Source of the DNA: CAWBBA01 sp963741625
Lineage (GTDB): Bacteria > Desulfobacterota > Desulfomonilia > Desulfomonilales > Desulfomonilaceae
NCBI GenBank assembly: GCA_963741625.1
Contig: CAVUIT010000020.1
Location: forward strand, 1 to 64,000
Reading direction: 5' to 3'
Length of the DNA stretch: 64,000 nt
Below the pieces are notes generated by a model. That model did no database searches and had not been told where the DNA came from. It saw nothing but the letters and a program-made list of their open reading frames with translations. The stretch's first letter is position 1. Every line of letters begins with the position of its first letter. Of this stretch, positions 1-9,105 are shown piece after piece. A program made the translations under genes and the position numbers.

Positions 1-507
1 CAAATAACGACAGAGGGAACGCAGTGGCTATAGTGCTGCTGGTGCTGGCGGTTGTGAGTCTTATCGGAGTGGGTCTGATGACGCAGTCCATAATAGACTT
101 CAAATTCGCTTCGTCCTACAAGAGCCACAACACTGCATTCAATCTCGCCGACGGCGCGGCCTCCCTGGCTTTGGCCGGGTGCCCAATACCACGACCCCGA
201 TGTACGAAGGCCACGCGGTTCCGATACCCCCATTGAACAATGCAAATTATAGGAATCCTACCCCACTTGGGAAAGAGGAACGTACTTGCCTCTCCTGATT
301 TTCCAGGGGCCCATCACTGACCCAACGATGTTGACAGGCGAGGAACTGGGGGCACGCTTGCTCGAAACTTGGACGGCCAAGGGAGTCGGGAGACGACTGG
401 ACACGACAGGCATCGCTGCAAGCAACACCGACGTGCGCCAGAGCCAATTCCATTTGCCGACCGAAACCGCTGCTCAGATACCGGTACACAAGTCGGTGCC
501 TAAGTAG
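1..507 (+). pseudogene. PilX-like type IV pilus minor pilin, 5' end outside window, frame broken
   Basis: The first readable codons (from base 3) give an NDRG-type lead followed by a hydrophobic helix (AIVLLVLAVVSLIGVGL) and then a TAFNLADGAASLAL segment. This is the N-terminal signature of PilX-type minor pilins, which prime type IV pilus assembly at the inner membrane. The frame then changes near base 181, continues in a second frame (P-N-T-T-T-P-M-Y-E-G) to about 285, and again in a third frame to a stop at 507. Each segment is free of stops only over its own stretch. It is therefore either a decayed gene or one hit by two sequencing indels. The start codon lies left of the window. Identity rests on the N-terminal helix; the C-terminal part is weakly conserved in this family. 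Other pilus genes (pilB, pilT, pilC) lie far away at 48-53 kb. Confidence 0.6.
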
Positions 508-542
508 AATGGGCTGTGTGGCGGAGGGGGGAGTTGTATTCT

Positions 543-570
543 CGTTCCCAGGCTCCACAGCCTGGGAACG
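543..570. repeat. Perfect 12-bp-arm palindrome (REP-like)
   Basis: The arms CGTTCCCAGGCT and AGCCTGGGAACG are perfect complements around a CCAC loop. It lies in the gap between the pilX fragment and the convergent nitroreductase gene. Palindromes of this composition are common dispersed intergenic repeats in bacteria. It may also act as a bidirectional terminator hairpin, but no T-tract follows. Confidence 0.75.
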
Positions 571-758
571 CCTTCCGGGAGGCTCCGCCCTGGCTTGACT
601 AGCGCTAGTAATGACATGGGGTTTGCTAGCCACATCCTAACCGAAGTTCATCGGCTGCACAGAGTATTCCACTAACCTATTTGTCTTGTTTAAGCCATTT
701 TTCCTCTCTGCGTTCTCCGCGCACTCTGCGGTAAATCCCTCTTGCCCGGCGAACACCG

Positions 759-1412
759 TCATTCTATCCACCTAACGAATTCGTCCAGCACCGCTCTCGA
801 AGATCTGAATTCATTGATCGGGGCCTTTGCTTCAGGCTTTCCCAGGGCTATGGAGATCACTAGAATCTTGGACTCAGGTATGTTGAGGTGGTCTTTCACA
901 TCGTCTTCATACAATTTGACCAGACCTATAGGACATGAGGCCAAACCATGGCCTGCTGCGGCCAGGAGCAGGTACGCCATAAACGCTCCAATGTCGGCCA
1001 TCCTTTCGGGAGGACAGGACTCATCGAGGAAGATGAGAGCCACAGCCGGGGCTCCGTAGAAGTTAAGGCTCCCCTCATTGACAAAGCTGGACAAATCAGT
1101 GCCCATACGCTCCAGCAGCGGGGCCATTGCCTCGCCGCACTCCCTGGCCCTCTGCATGAAACGATCAGGCAGAGGCCGGCTTGATCCGGGACCGCAAGTG
1201 AGCCCGCGTTCTCGAAAAGAACGCATGAGCCTTCGTGAAAGCCTTCTTGCCTCCTCCCCCAAGATCATGTGTACCTCCCACGGCTGCATGTTGATTGCCG
1301 AAGGGGCGCGAGAGGCGTCGTTCAGTATTCTTTCGAGTAATTCTCGGGGGACGGGTTCAGCCCTGAAGGCCCGTGTGCTCCTCCGGTCCCGAATGGTCTC
1401 TATAACGTCCAT
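759..1412 (-). CDS. Nitroreductase-family FMN protein
   Basis: 217 residues. The N-terminus (DVIETIRDRRSTRAF) is the classic nitroreductase-family RRS/T motif that binds the FMN phosphate, followed by APSAINMQPWE, the second FMN-contacting segment (APS..N.QPW). A C-terminal GLASCPIGL stretch matches the usual G..S..IG loop. These cytosolic flavoproteins reduce nitro groups, quinones or related substrates with NAD(P)H; the true substrate cannot be told from sequence. Length is normal for the family. The start ATG at 1412 is the only one giving the full N-terminal motif. It stands alone, divergent from the TPR gene starting at 1600, with 187 bp between them that probably hold both promoters. 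Confidence 0.9.
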   Translation of the reverse strand: MDVIETIRDRRSTRAFRAEPVPRELLERILNDASRAPSAINMQPWEVHMILGEEARRLSRRLMRSFRERGLTCGPGSSRPLPDRFMQRARECGEAMAPLLERMGTDLSSFVNEGSLNFYGAPAVALIFLDESCPPERMADIGAFMAYLLLAAAGHGLASCPIGLVKLYEDDVKDHLNIPESKILVISIALGKPEAKAPINEFRSSRAVLDEFVRWIE

Positions 1413-1599
1413 GCGAACCTCACTTCTATGAGAGATGGTTGATTCCCCGGATCACTTGTCATAAGGTCGGAAAATAGATATAGATCACTTTGGACGTCAC
1501 TGGAAGGACTTCGCACGTCGGCCTCCGCGGGCCACACATTCCAAGCACTGCGGCGCCCTCGCTATGACACCATGCAAGCTGCCCGGAGAAAGGATGTTC

Positions 1600-2820
1600 A
1601 TGAGCAGACAGGTCCTCTTTAGCATATGCGCCCTCGTAATCCTGTTGTGGGGACCGCACAATGCGCATGCTGCTCAATTCGCCGATTTTATCAGAGCAGG
1701 ACTCGATGCGGAAGATGCAGGTAACCTTGATGATGCGCTCAATCAGTTTTCTGAAGCTATCAAGATGCATGGCAATTCAGCCCAGTGCTGGGCCAAACGA
1801 GGGGAAGTTTACTTGAAGAAAGGCGATCCCCAGTCTGCCATAAAGGACCTGACACAGGCCGTTAAGCTTGATCCGGCTTACGCCGCGGCCTTCACTCGTC
1901 TTGGCTTCGCTTACAATGCCGTCAATGATTACGACAGCGCGATTGAAGCGCTTAACGTTGCGGTCAAGTTGGACCCCACTTCTTCCGAGGCCCTCAATAC
2001 AAGAGGTTTTGCGTACAACGGCAAAAATGACTTCGATCGAGCGATCAAAGACTTCGATCAGGCAATTCGTTTGAATTCAGGAGACGCAAGATACTACAAC
2101 AACCGCGGCTTTGCCTTGAACGGCAAACACGAGTACGAGCGTGCCATCGAAGACTTTGACAAAGCTATGAAGCTCGATTCGACCAAGGCCATGTACTACA
2201 ACAACAGGGGCGTGGCACACATGAGGCTCAAAGACTACGACCGGGCGCTCGAAGATTTCGACAAGACCCTGAAAATAGACTCTAAATTCTCCTCTGCCTA
2301 TCACAACCGCGGCATGGCCTTGAGCGGGAAAGGTCGTCACGATAAGGCCGTGGAAGAATTCAGCAAAGTTATTGAGATGATGCCTTCGTCCCCTGTTTTA
2401 TATAAAGACCGGGCTACGGCGTACAGGAAGCTGGGGGAATACGAACTGGCAGTCAAGGACTTTGAGAAGGCCATCGAATTGGACAAGCAGTTCGCACCCG
2501 CGTACGCGGGCCTTGGTTTGCTCCATGCCCTGGCGCCGGAACCGCCTTTACGAAATCCGGCCCAAGCCCAGCGTCTGGTTGATAAGGCCGTCGCTCTCAC
2601 CAAGGGGAACAGCTCGGATATGCTTCAGATCCAGGCCGAGGTACAGTACGCCCTAAACCAGAAGGCCGCTGCTGTGAGCACTCTTCGTAAGGCCCTTGCC
2701 ATGGCGCCAGGTAACAAAGAATACACAGAACTGCTGTCGAAATGGCAAGGCTCAGCGTCGAGTCCCCCGCCGTCGACGAATCAGGAGGCCAAAACAACGC
2801 CGTTCACCAACCTCTGGTGA
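1600..2820 (+). CDS. Secreted TPR-repeat protein
   Basis: About 406 residues. A cleavable signal peptide (MSRQVLFSICALVILLWG, then HAHA-type end) is followed by nine to ten tandem 34-residue TPR units with the usual W/Y, G, Y, A, P pattern (for example AIEDFDKAMKLDSTKAMYYN). TPR arrays are protein-protein scaffolds; here the export signal places it in the periplasm. The start at 1600 is preferred because GGAGAAAGG ends 7 bases upstream; an ATG at 1594 abuts that site and one at 1564 adds a non-signal leader. The tail after about residue 390 is Ser/Pro/Thr rich. The partner is unknown. A protease-like gene follows 41 bases downstream on the same strand, so co-transcription is plausible. Confidence 0.85.
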   Translation: MSRQVLFSICALVILLWGPHNAHAAQFADFIRAGLDAEDAGNLDDALNQFSEAIKMHGNSAQCWAKRGEVYLKKGDPQSAIKDLTQAVKLDPAYAAAFTRLGFAYNAVNDYDSAIEALNVAVKLDPTSSEALNTRGFAYNGKNDFDRAIKDFDQAIRLNSGDARYYNNRGFALNGKHEYERAIEDFDKAMKLDSTKAMYYNNRGVAHMRLKDYDRALEDFDKTLKIDSKFSSAYHNRGMALSGKGRHDKAVEEFSKVIEMMPSSPVLYKDRATAYRKLGEYELAVKDFEKAIELDKQFAPAYAGLGLLHALAPEPPLRNPAQAQRLVDKAVALTKGNSSDMLQIQAEVQYALNQKAAAVSTLRKALAMAPGNKEYTELLSKWQGSASSPPPSTNQEAKTTPFTNLW

Positions 2821-2861
2821 AGGGTCGCAAGGTGGTGGGCGATTCTTAATGAGTCAACAAA

Positions 2862-3407
2862 GTGAAGCTGTTGCCAAATACGTCCGAGACCATGTTCGGC
2901 CCGGCCGCCACGACAGCGGCAAGAAAGTGGCTGTCCGCTACTGCGAAACGCTTTGAAAAGGCCTTCTCGCTCCTCCCCGAAGATGTCCTAGAGCTATTCC
3001 TGTCCGGAGCACGAAATTTGACTGTTGTCATCGTGCCCGACGTGGGCTTGCCCTTGGGCATGAGCACAAGGAGCCAAGGCCCACCTGATGCCAGGACATA
3101 TAGGATCATGATTTATGAAGAACAGCAGGAGTGGGCAGAAGATCTGTTCTTGGGAGCTTTCCTACGAGAGTTGGGACACGTCGTGGCCCAGAGGCCCCCT
3201 GAGGACGAATGGCCCAAGTCACGCGGGGACCGGGCCCGGTATAAGGAGAGAATCGAATACATAGCTGACGCCATGGTCTGGAAATGGGGCCTGAGACACT
3301 ACAGCATGCGCCACCTTACCGCTACTTACCCGCAGCATTGGGTTGAGAAAATAGTCGTGGAAATCGGAAAGATTCTGCTGGAGGAGAGTGGGCAGCAATG
3401 TCAATGA
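2862..3407 (+). CDS. Unknown protein resembling a degenerate zinc metalloprotease
   Basis: 181 residues from a GTG start, not a family I can name. Around residue 105 it has F-L-R-E-L-G-H-V-V, and about 25 residues on E-Y-I-A-D-A-M. This is the layout of a HExxH protease helix with the downstream glutamate (E..AD) of the gluzincin type, except that the first histidine is arginine. If real, zinc binding and catalysis would be impaired. An ATG at 2849 in the overlapping frame opens a short peptide (MSQQSEAVAKYVRDHV) with a natural-looking start, so the true N-terminus may be fused across a frame change near 2890-2900. Follows the TPR gene closely. Confidence is good that the frame is coding and low on function. 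Confidence 0.55.
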   Translation: MKLLPNTSETMFGPAATTAARKWLSATAKRFEKAFSLLPEDVLELFLSGARNLTVVIVPDVGLPLGMSTRSQGPPDARTYRIMIYEEQQEWAEDLFLGAFLRELGHVVAQRPPEDEWPKSRGDRARYKERIEYIADAMVWKWGLRHYSMRHLTATYPQHWVEKIVVEIGKILLEESGQQCQ

Positions 3408-3451
3408 GCAAGCAACGCGACTTGGCAGCCAATGGCATCAATCAGTAGCGA

Positions 3452-3494
3452 CCGGCATCTTGCCGGTATCCATCATGAACCGGCAAGATGCCGG
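3452..3494. repeat. Perfect 16-bp-arm inverted repeat between convergent genes
   Basis: The arms at 3452-3467 (CCGGCATCTTGCCGGT) and 3479-3494 are exact reverse complements with an 11-base loop. It sits between a plus-strand gene ending at 3407 and transketolase ending at 3678, where a shared terminator would be expected, but the form is also that of a REP element. Confidence 0.75.
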
Positions 3495-3677
3495 ACCTAC
3501 TCTTTATTTTCATGATTTTGACGGCAGCTTAGGTAGGGGCGCACTCGCGTGTGTGCCCGTCTTGACAGCCGAGGCAAATCTGGGCAGGCTCACAGGTCTA
3601 CCCCTGCAGCAATCGCGTAATTGCCTGGAAAGTGTCAATTTCAATGCGCATCAGTTCAGGGAGCCCAGTTCCCTTCG

Positions 3678-5687
3678 TCACTTCTTCACCAAATCCACTG
3701 CACGGGCCACGACGTTGTCCAGGCTAAAACCAAAGCGCCTGAGCACTTCGGAACCGGGTGCTGACGCCCCGAAACGATCCACGCCGATTGTCGCCCCTTG
3801 ATCACCCACCCATTGGGACCAGCCAAAGGAAGAGGCTGCTTCTATTGCAAGTCGCGCCTTGACTCCGCGTGGCAGTACATGGTCCCGATACTCCTGATGT
3901 TGCTCCAAAAATAGCTCCCAGCATGGCATAGAAATGACCCTGGCCCGAATTCCCTTCTCCGTCGAGAGCTTATCCTGAGCCTGCAGGGCCAAGTGCACCT
4001 CGGAGCCGGTGGCTATCAGCAAAATATCCGGAGTGCCTTGTACATCCGACAAAATGTACGCCCCTTTTTCAAGGCCTGCCGCGTGGCCGTAACGTTCCTG
4101 GTCAATGATGGGCAGATTCTGGCGGCTAAGGATCAGAGCGGCCGGTCGAGAGTGTTGCATGGCTACCCTCCACGCAACCACGGTCTCGTTGGCATCCGCG
4201 GGCCTAATGACCATGAAGTTCGGCATGGCCCTTAGCGAAGCCAGATGCTCAACCGGTTGGTGTGTGGGGCCGTCCTCTCCCACGGCAATGCTGTCGTGGG
4301 TGAAGACGAAGATGGAATGGACGTTCATCAAAGCCGCGACACGCAGAGAGGGCCGCAAGTAATCTGAGAATATCAGGAAAGTGGAACCGTATGGTATTAC
4401 CCCGCCGTGCAAGGCCATGCCGTTAACCATCGCGCCCATCGCATGCTCTCTGATACCGAAGCGGATGTTCCGGCCGCCGGCGCTCTCAAAGGCCTGATCC
4501 GCTGACCCTGAAATGAGAGTCTTTGTGGAAGGGGCGAGGTCGGCGGAACCCCCTAATAGATTGGGGACTCGTTTGGCAATAGCGTTGAGGACCTTTCCAG
4601 AAGCCACGCGCGTCGCGATGGCCCCATCCTCTGGTTTGAACAGTGGAATGTCCGCATCCCAATCACGGGGTAGTTCTCCACGGAACTGCCGCTCAAAGCT
4701 TTCCGCCTCGGAGGGAAACTCCTTTCGATACGCGCCGAACATGTCTTGCCACTCTATTTCCAACTCTCTGCCACGGTTCAGCGCCAGAGAGAACTGAGAA
4801 ACAGCCTCATCAGGTATATGGAATGACGGCTCGACAGGCCAATCGAAGGCTTCTTTGGTGGCTTTGAGAGCTTCCTCGCCCAACGGCTCCCCGTGGGCGC
4901 TCGCGCTGTCCTGCTTGGGACTGCCGAACCCGATATGGGTCCGAATCATTATGAGCGACGGCCGTTCGGTCTCGAGCTTAGCCTCGTGGATCGCATCCTC
5001 GATAGCGGCGAGGTCGTTGCCGTCCTCCACCCTCTGGACGTGCCAGTCGTACGCCTGAAAACGACCCTGCACATTCTCGGTGAAGGTCAGCGCCGTATCG
5101 CCTTCAATCGTGATGTGGTTGTCGTCGTAGAGATAAATGAGTTTGCCAAGCCTGAGATGGCCCGCAATCGAAGCAGCCTCGCATGCGACGCCCTCCATGA
5201 GGTCGCCGTCGGAAACTATGGCGTAAGTGAAGTGGTCCATCAGAGGAAAACCTGGGCGGTTGAATTGCGCGGCGAGGAAGCGTTCCGCCAGGGCCATTCC
5301 GACCCCCATGCCGAAGCCTTGTCCAAGCGGGCCTGTTGTGGCTTCGATCCCACATTCAAGACAATATTCAGGATGGCCCGGAGTCTTGCTCTCCCATTGC
5401 CGAAACTGCTTCATGTCCTGCAGTGAGATGCCATAACCGGTAAGATGAAGCAGGGAGTAGAGCAGCGCGGAACCGTGTCCGGCCGAGTGCACAAAACGGT
5501 CGCGATTGGACCAACACGGATTAGCCGGGTTGTACCGCAAGAACTTGGTCCAAAGCACGTAGGCCATGGACGCGGCCCCCAGCGGGAGGCCCGGGTGCCC
5601 TGACCTAGCTTCTTGGATGGCATCCGCGGCTAAGATTCGCAGGGTGTTGATGCAGACTTGATGAAGATCTTTTTGACCATTGCTCAT
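3678..5687 (-). CDS. tkt: Transketolase
   Basis: 669 residues, full length for a bacterial transketolase, the thiamine-diphosphate enzyme of the non-oxidative pentose phosphate pathway that moves two-carbon ketol units between sugar phosphates. N-terminal ARSGHPGLPLGAASMAYVLW and GSALLYSLLHLTGY match the TPP domain, SDGDLMEGVACEAASIAGH is the GDG..EG cofactor motif, and EDGPTHQPVEHLASLRAMPN is the strongly conserved substrate-binding stretch of the Pyr domain. The C-terminal domain ends with GSEVLRRFGFSLDNVV. Start at 5687 is supported by GGAGG 8 bases upstream. It is the last gene before the convergent repeat at 3452; the YyaL-type gene lies upstream on the same strand with a 123-base gap. 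Nothing unusual. Confidence 0.97.
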   Translation of the reverse strand: MSNGQKDLHQVCINTLRILAADAIQEARSGHPGLPLGAASMAYVLWTKFLRYNPANPCWSNRDRFVHSAGHGSALLYSLLHLTGYGISLQDMKQFRQWESKTPGHPEYCLECGIEATTGPLGQGFGMGVGMALAERFLAAQFNRPGFPLMDHFTYAIVSDGDLMEGVACEAASIAGHLRLGKLIYLYDDNHITIEGDTALTFTENVQGRFQAYDWHVQRVEDGNDLAAIEDAIHEAKLETERPSLIMIRTHIGFGSPKQDSASAHGEPLGEEALKATKEAFDWPVEPSFHIPDEAVSQFSLALNRGRELEIEWQDMFGAYRKEFPSEAESFERQFRGELPRDWDADIPLFKPEDGAIATRVASGKVLNAIAKRVPNLLGGSADLAPSTKTLISGSADQAFESAGGRNIRFGIREHAMGAMVNGMALHGGVIPYGSTFLIFSDYLRPSLRVAALMNVHSIFVFTHDSIAVGEDGPTHQPVEHLASLRAMPNFMVIRPADANETVVAWRVAMQHSRPAALILSRQNLPIIDQERYGHAAGLEKGAYILSDVQGTPDILLIATGSEVHLALQAQDKLSTEKGIRARVISMPCWELFLEQHQEYRDHVLPRGVKARLAIEAASSFGWSQWVGDQGATIGVDRFGASAPGSEVLRRFGFSLDNVVARAVDLVKK

Positions 5688-5810
5688 TTAACCATCCTCC
5701 AAAAGACAGGGGCGAACCTTGTGTCCCCGTCACACAGATCATAGTCTGCCTGCTCATGAGTATCGCGGCAGAACGGGCGCCGGTCATAATACCCAATTTC
5801 TCGCGATTTT

Positions 5811-8057
5811 TCACTGCTTCTTCGCGCCTAGCAGTTCAAGCATCTTATCTGATTCGGTAGTGGGCAATTTGCACTGATAGTTGGCACAGACGTAGGCCGT
5901 GGCTTTGCCGTCGACGCTCACTTGGCTCGCGGTGTATCCTGCGAGCCCGGTAATTGCGGGCGAATCTTCATCCATAGGCCGCAGCAATACTACCTTGCCG
6001 GGTATAAAGACCTGCCGCAGCTCTCTTAGAATTGCGTGAGTGTCCTCAGCTCCTGCCCGACCTGCTATGACCACCTCGTAAGAGGGCCCCAGCGCAAACT
6101 CCAGTGCAACCAGCATCTGCGTGTACGCTGAAGGAAATTGTTTGATATTCCCCGAGAATGCGCGAGACAGGAGTTCGGCCCTGTGCTCCAGATCCGCGTT
6201 TGCAGTTATCCGGGCTAGTCGCAACAGGTTCAATGCGGCCACTGAATTTCCGGACGGCGTTGCCCCGTCGTAGATCTCTTTCTTGCGTAAGAGCAGCTCT
6301 TCCGAGTCATCCGCGGTGAAATAAAGCCCACCTCCCCCGGCGTCCCAGAAGTGGGCCATAAAGTCATTGTTGAGTGTCAGGGCGCTTTGAAGGTAGTTCA
6401 CGTCGAAGCCGGCCTCATACAATTCCAGCAATCCCCAGATCAGAAACGAGTAGTCATCCACATGCGCGTGCAAAGCGGCCTCACCGTCTCGAAAGCGGTG
6501 CAACAACCTGCCCGCGGGGTCTCGCATGGTCTTGAGAATAAAATCCGCCGCTTTCCTGGCTGCGTCCGCGTATTGAGGCTGATCGAAGGCCTGAGCTCCT
6601 TTCGAGAGTGCCGCAATCATAAGGCCATTCCAGTCGGTGAGGATCTTGTCGTCCTTGTGCGGATGAATGCGCTTCTCCCTAGCTTCGAAGAGTTTCTTGC
6701 GCGCCTCTTGCAACCGCTCCTCAAGCACCTCCCTGGAGAGCTTAAGCTCGGACGCAACTGCTGAAAGAGAACTTTTTTGGTGTAGGATGTTGGAGCCGGT
6801 CAGCCTCCCCGTGGCCTCTTCCTCAAAATTGCCAGACGGCTTTGCGTTGAAAACACGCTTGACCAGGTCGGCTTCCCCAGATTCGAGCACCCGGTCGATC
6901 TCTTCGAGGTTCCAGACGTAAAACTTCCCCTCCACACCTTCGCTGTCCGCGTCTTCCGCGGAATAGAAGCCTCCATTGGGAGCAGTCATGTCGCGCAGCA
7001 CATACGCGAAGATTTCCTGTGCTGTTTTCGCATACTCGGATTTTCCCGTTGCTTGATAAGCCTCAGTATAGGCCATAGCCAGCATCGCCTGGTCGTAAAG
7101 CATCTTTTCAAAATGAGGGACAAGCCACTCGGCATCGGTCGAGTATCGGTGGAAACCAAATCCCACATGGTCGTAGATCCCGCCCAAGCGCATGGCTTGC
7201 AATGTCTTCTCGACCATCTCCAGGGCCTTGAATTCTCCAGTCCGCTTCCAGTACCGAAGAAGAAACAGCATGTTATGAGGAGTCGGGAATTTAGGGGCCT
7301 GACTGAATCCGCCCTGGGCAGGGTCAAAGCGTTCAGCCAACTGCTGATAGGCTGAGTCGAGGACTTCTTTTCCCGGCACTTGGCCTGGGGATGAGTCCGG
7401 CACCTGGCGAAGCGCAAGCATGATTTTGCTTACCGACTGCAGGACTTCTTCCCGCTGCGTTCTCCACAATTCTTGGATTCGCGGGGCAAGATCCATCATC
7501 CCGAGTCTGCCGAAACGGCTCTCCTTGGGAAAATATGTGCCCGCGAAAAAGGGCTTTCTGTCCGGAGTGAGAATTACATTCAGAGGCCAGCCTCCCGCGC
7601 CGGTCATCATCTGACAGACTGTCATGTACACATGATCAAGGTCCGGGCGCTCTTCTCTATCCACCTTGATAGAAACGAAAGCCTCGTTCATCAATCGGGC
7701 CACCTCAGTATCTTCAAATGACTCGTGCTCCATAACGTGGCACCAATGGCAGGTTGAATACCCGATTGAGAGGAATATGGGTTTGTCCTCTTTGCGGGCC
7801 TTTTCAAATGCCTCGTCTCCCCACGCGTACCAGTCCACAGGATTGTATGCATGTTGGAGCAGATAGGGGCTCTTCTCCCGTATCAGTCGATTCGCCCTTG
7901 ACTCGCTTTGAGATCCGGCATTGGTGGCAACTTCATGTGACTCAGAGCTTTTTTCCATTTTTATTGCTCCTGGTTCTGGCGAGGTGGCTGCAGCAGGCAA
8001 AGAAACGGTCATGAAGAGCGCTGCGACTGACACCGCAATGAGACTGGAGAAGAGCAT
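5811..8057 (-). CDS. Thioredoxin-fold DUF255 protein (YyaL/SSP411 family), with export signal
   Basis: 748 residues from the ATG at 8057. The first 28 residues (MLFSSLIAVSVAALFMTVSL, then AAATS) look like a signal peptide. Then comes the family block: SPYLLQHAYNPVDWYAWG, KPIFLSIGYSTCHWCHVM with a CHWC thioredoxin-type pair, and GGWPLNVILTPDRKPFFAGT. The rest is the (alpha/alpha)6 barrel found in all members. Function is not established; roles in redox or carbohydrate binding have been suggested. Most relatives are cytosolic and about 680 residues, so the leader is notable. A longer open frame to 8219 has no better start. The next gene upstream (cytochrome b) ends at 8311. Confidence 0.9.
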   Translation of the reverse strand: MLFSSLIAVSVAALFMTVSLPAAATSPEPGAIKMEKSSESHEVATNAGSQSESRANRLIREKSPYLLQHAYNPVDWYAWGDEAFEKARKEDKPIFLSIGYSTCHWCHVMEHESFEDTEVARLMNEAFVSIKVDREERPDLDHVYMTVCQMMTGAGGWPLNVILTPDRKPFFAGTYFPKESRFGRLGMMDLAPRIQELWRTQREEVLQSVSKIMLALRQVPDSSPGQVPGKEVLDSAYQQLAERFDPAQGGFSQAPKFPTPHNMLFLLRYWKRTGEFKALEMVEKTLQAMRLGGIYDHVGFGFHRYSTDAEWLVPHFEKMLYDQAMLAMAYTEAYQATGKSEYAKTAQEIFAYVLRDMTAPNGGFYSAEDADSEGVEGKFYVWNLEEIDRVLESGEADLVKRVFNAKPSGNFEEEATGRLTGSNILHQKSSLSAVASELKLSREVLEERLQEARKKLFEAREKRIHPHKDDKILTDWNGLMIAALSKGAQAFDQPQYADAARKAADFILKTMRDPAGRLLHRFRDGEAALHAHVDDYSFLIWGLLELYEAGFDVNYLQSALTLNNDFMAHFWDAGGGGLYFTADDSEELLLRKKEIYDGATPSGNSVAALNLLRLARITANADLEHRAELLSRAFSGNIKQFPSAYTQMLVALEFALGPSYEVVIAGRAGAEDTHAILRELRQVFIPGKVVLLRPMDEDSPAITGLAGYTASQVSVDGKATAYVCANYQCKLPTTESDKMLELLGAKKQ

Positions 8058-8310
8058 CGCCTGCAAGCTTTGCCTTATACCAATTCGCTGTCGAACGAGT
8101 GACTCGTTGTTTCCGGTCGGACAGCCCCGCGCTGAACGCGGGGTTGCCTGTCTCTGAAAGAGGACCACCGTGCCCGTCCCGCCAAGTATGCCTAGGTTTT
8201 GGGGCATTATCCTCGGCAACAGCTATAGGTACACTTTGGGGCAGGATTTGGAAAAGGCAAGGATGAGAAAGCTTTCCGAACCGGGGATGGTTCCGAAAAG
8301 CGCAGTCCAC

Positions 8311-8976
8311 TCACAGAGGCTGCGAGATGCCGCCGTCTCTACGGATTTTCCAGAAATGCCAGAGCATGGTGATAATTAATAGGCCGGGGAGAAAGATCAC
8401 ATGCCACGCATAGACCCTCAGTATTGCAAAATCCCCTACTTCCAGAGGGCCGAACAGAAGGGTTGCAATAAGCGGCCCAATCAGAGGCACATTGGCCGTA
8501 AGGTTCCTCGCGATGGTCCACGCCCACAAGCCTCTATCGTCCCAAACAAGCAGATAGCCTGTGAAGTCCACAAATAGCGTCCCCACCAACAGGATGAGTC
8601 CGATCATCCAATTCAAATGCCTCGGCGCAGCAAATGATCCGGTAAGAAAGACCCTCACCATGTGCAAGGCCACTGCTGCAACCATTATCTGGCCGCACCA
8701 ATAGTGAAGATTTCTCACAAAAAAGCCGTAAGGCACAACATGAGTGATCGCCTGCACGGACGGATAAGCCCTGCTGGCGCTGGGAAGATAGTAGAGAGCC
8801 AGCAGTGCGCCAGTGAATACTTCGATCAGGAACATCCAGAAAGCCAGCCCTCCCATACACCATGTGAACCGAACTCTGGATGAGCTTTCAGGGATGAATC
8901 GTGGATGAAGATGGATGAGAAATGCTGAAAAAGAGCTTCTTGACATCAATGGGCCATCACGGTGTCGTAGAGGCAT
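8311..8976 (-). CDS. Cytochrome b (b6-type N-terminal domain)
   Basis: About 221 residues from the ATG at 8976 (an ATG at 8946 is an alternative; neither has a strong ribosome site). Four membrane helices are visible. Haem ligands are present: HYWCGQIMVAAVALH (His-13-His) in the second helix and HVIFLPGLLIITMLWH (His-14-His) in the fourth; the 14-residue spacing is that of b6 rather than mitochondrial type. The protein stops after WKIRRDGGISQPL, so the C-terminal quinol-site domain (subunit IV-like) is absent here and not found nearby. With the Rieske gene upstream it would form a partial quinol-oxidising complex. It is the last gene of the respiratory cluster. Confidence 0.88.
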   Translation of the reverse strand: MPLRHRDGPLMSRSSFSAFLIHLHPRFIPESSSRVRFTWCMGGLAFWMFLIEVFTGALLALYYLPSASRAYPSVQAITHVVPYGFFVRNLHYWCGQIMVAAVALHMVRVFLTGSFAAPRHLNWMIGLILLVGTLFVDFTGYLLVWDDRGLWAWTIARNLTANVPLIGPLIATLLFGPLEVGDFAILRVYAWHVIFLPGLLIITMLWHFWKIRRDGGISQPL

Positions 8977-9105
8977 ACTCGAAAGTTCTGTCGGAATCGG
9001 ATCGCACTGCATAAGACGAGTTGACAGAGGCATGCGAGCCGAGCGGATAATACTCCCAGGACGTCGTCCATGCATCCGGCATTCCCCAAAGGGGAAGACT
9101 ATGGG

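Noticed and set aside
3388..3801. 137-codon plus-strand frame between the protease-like gene and tkt
   Set aside because: Runs through the 3452 inverted repeat and the 3' end of tkt; not coding.
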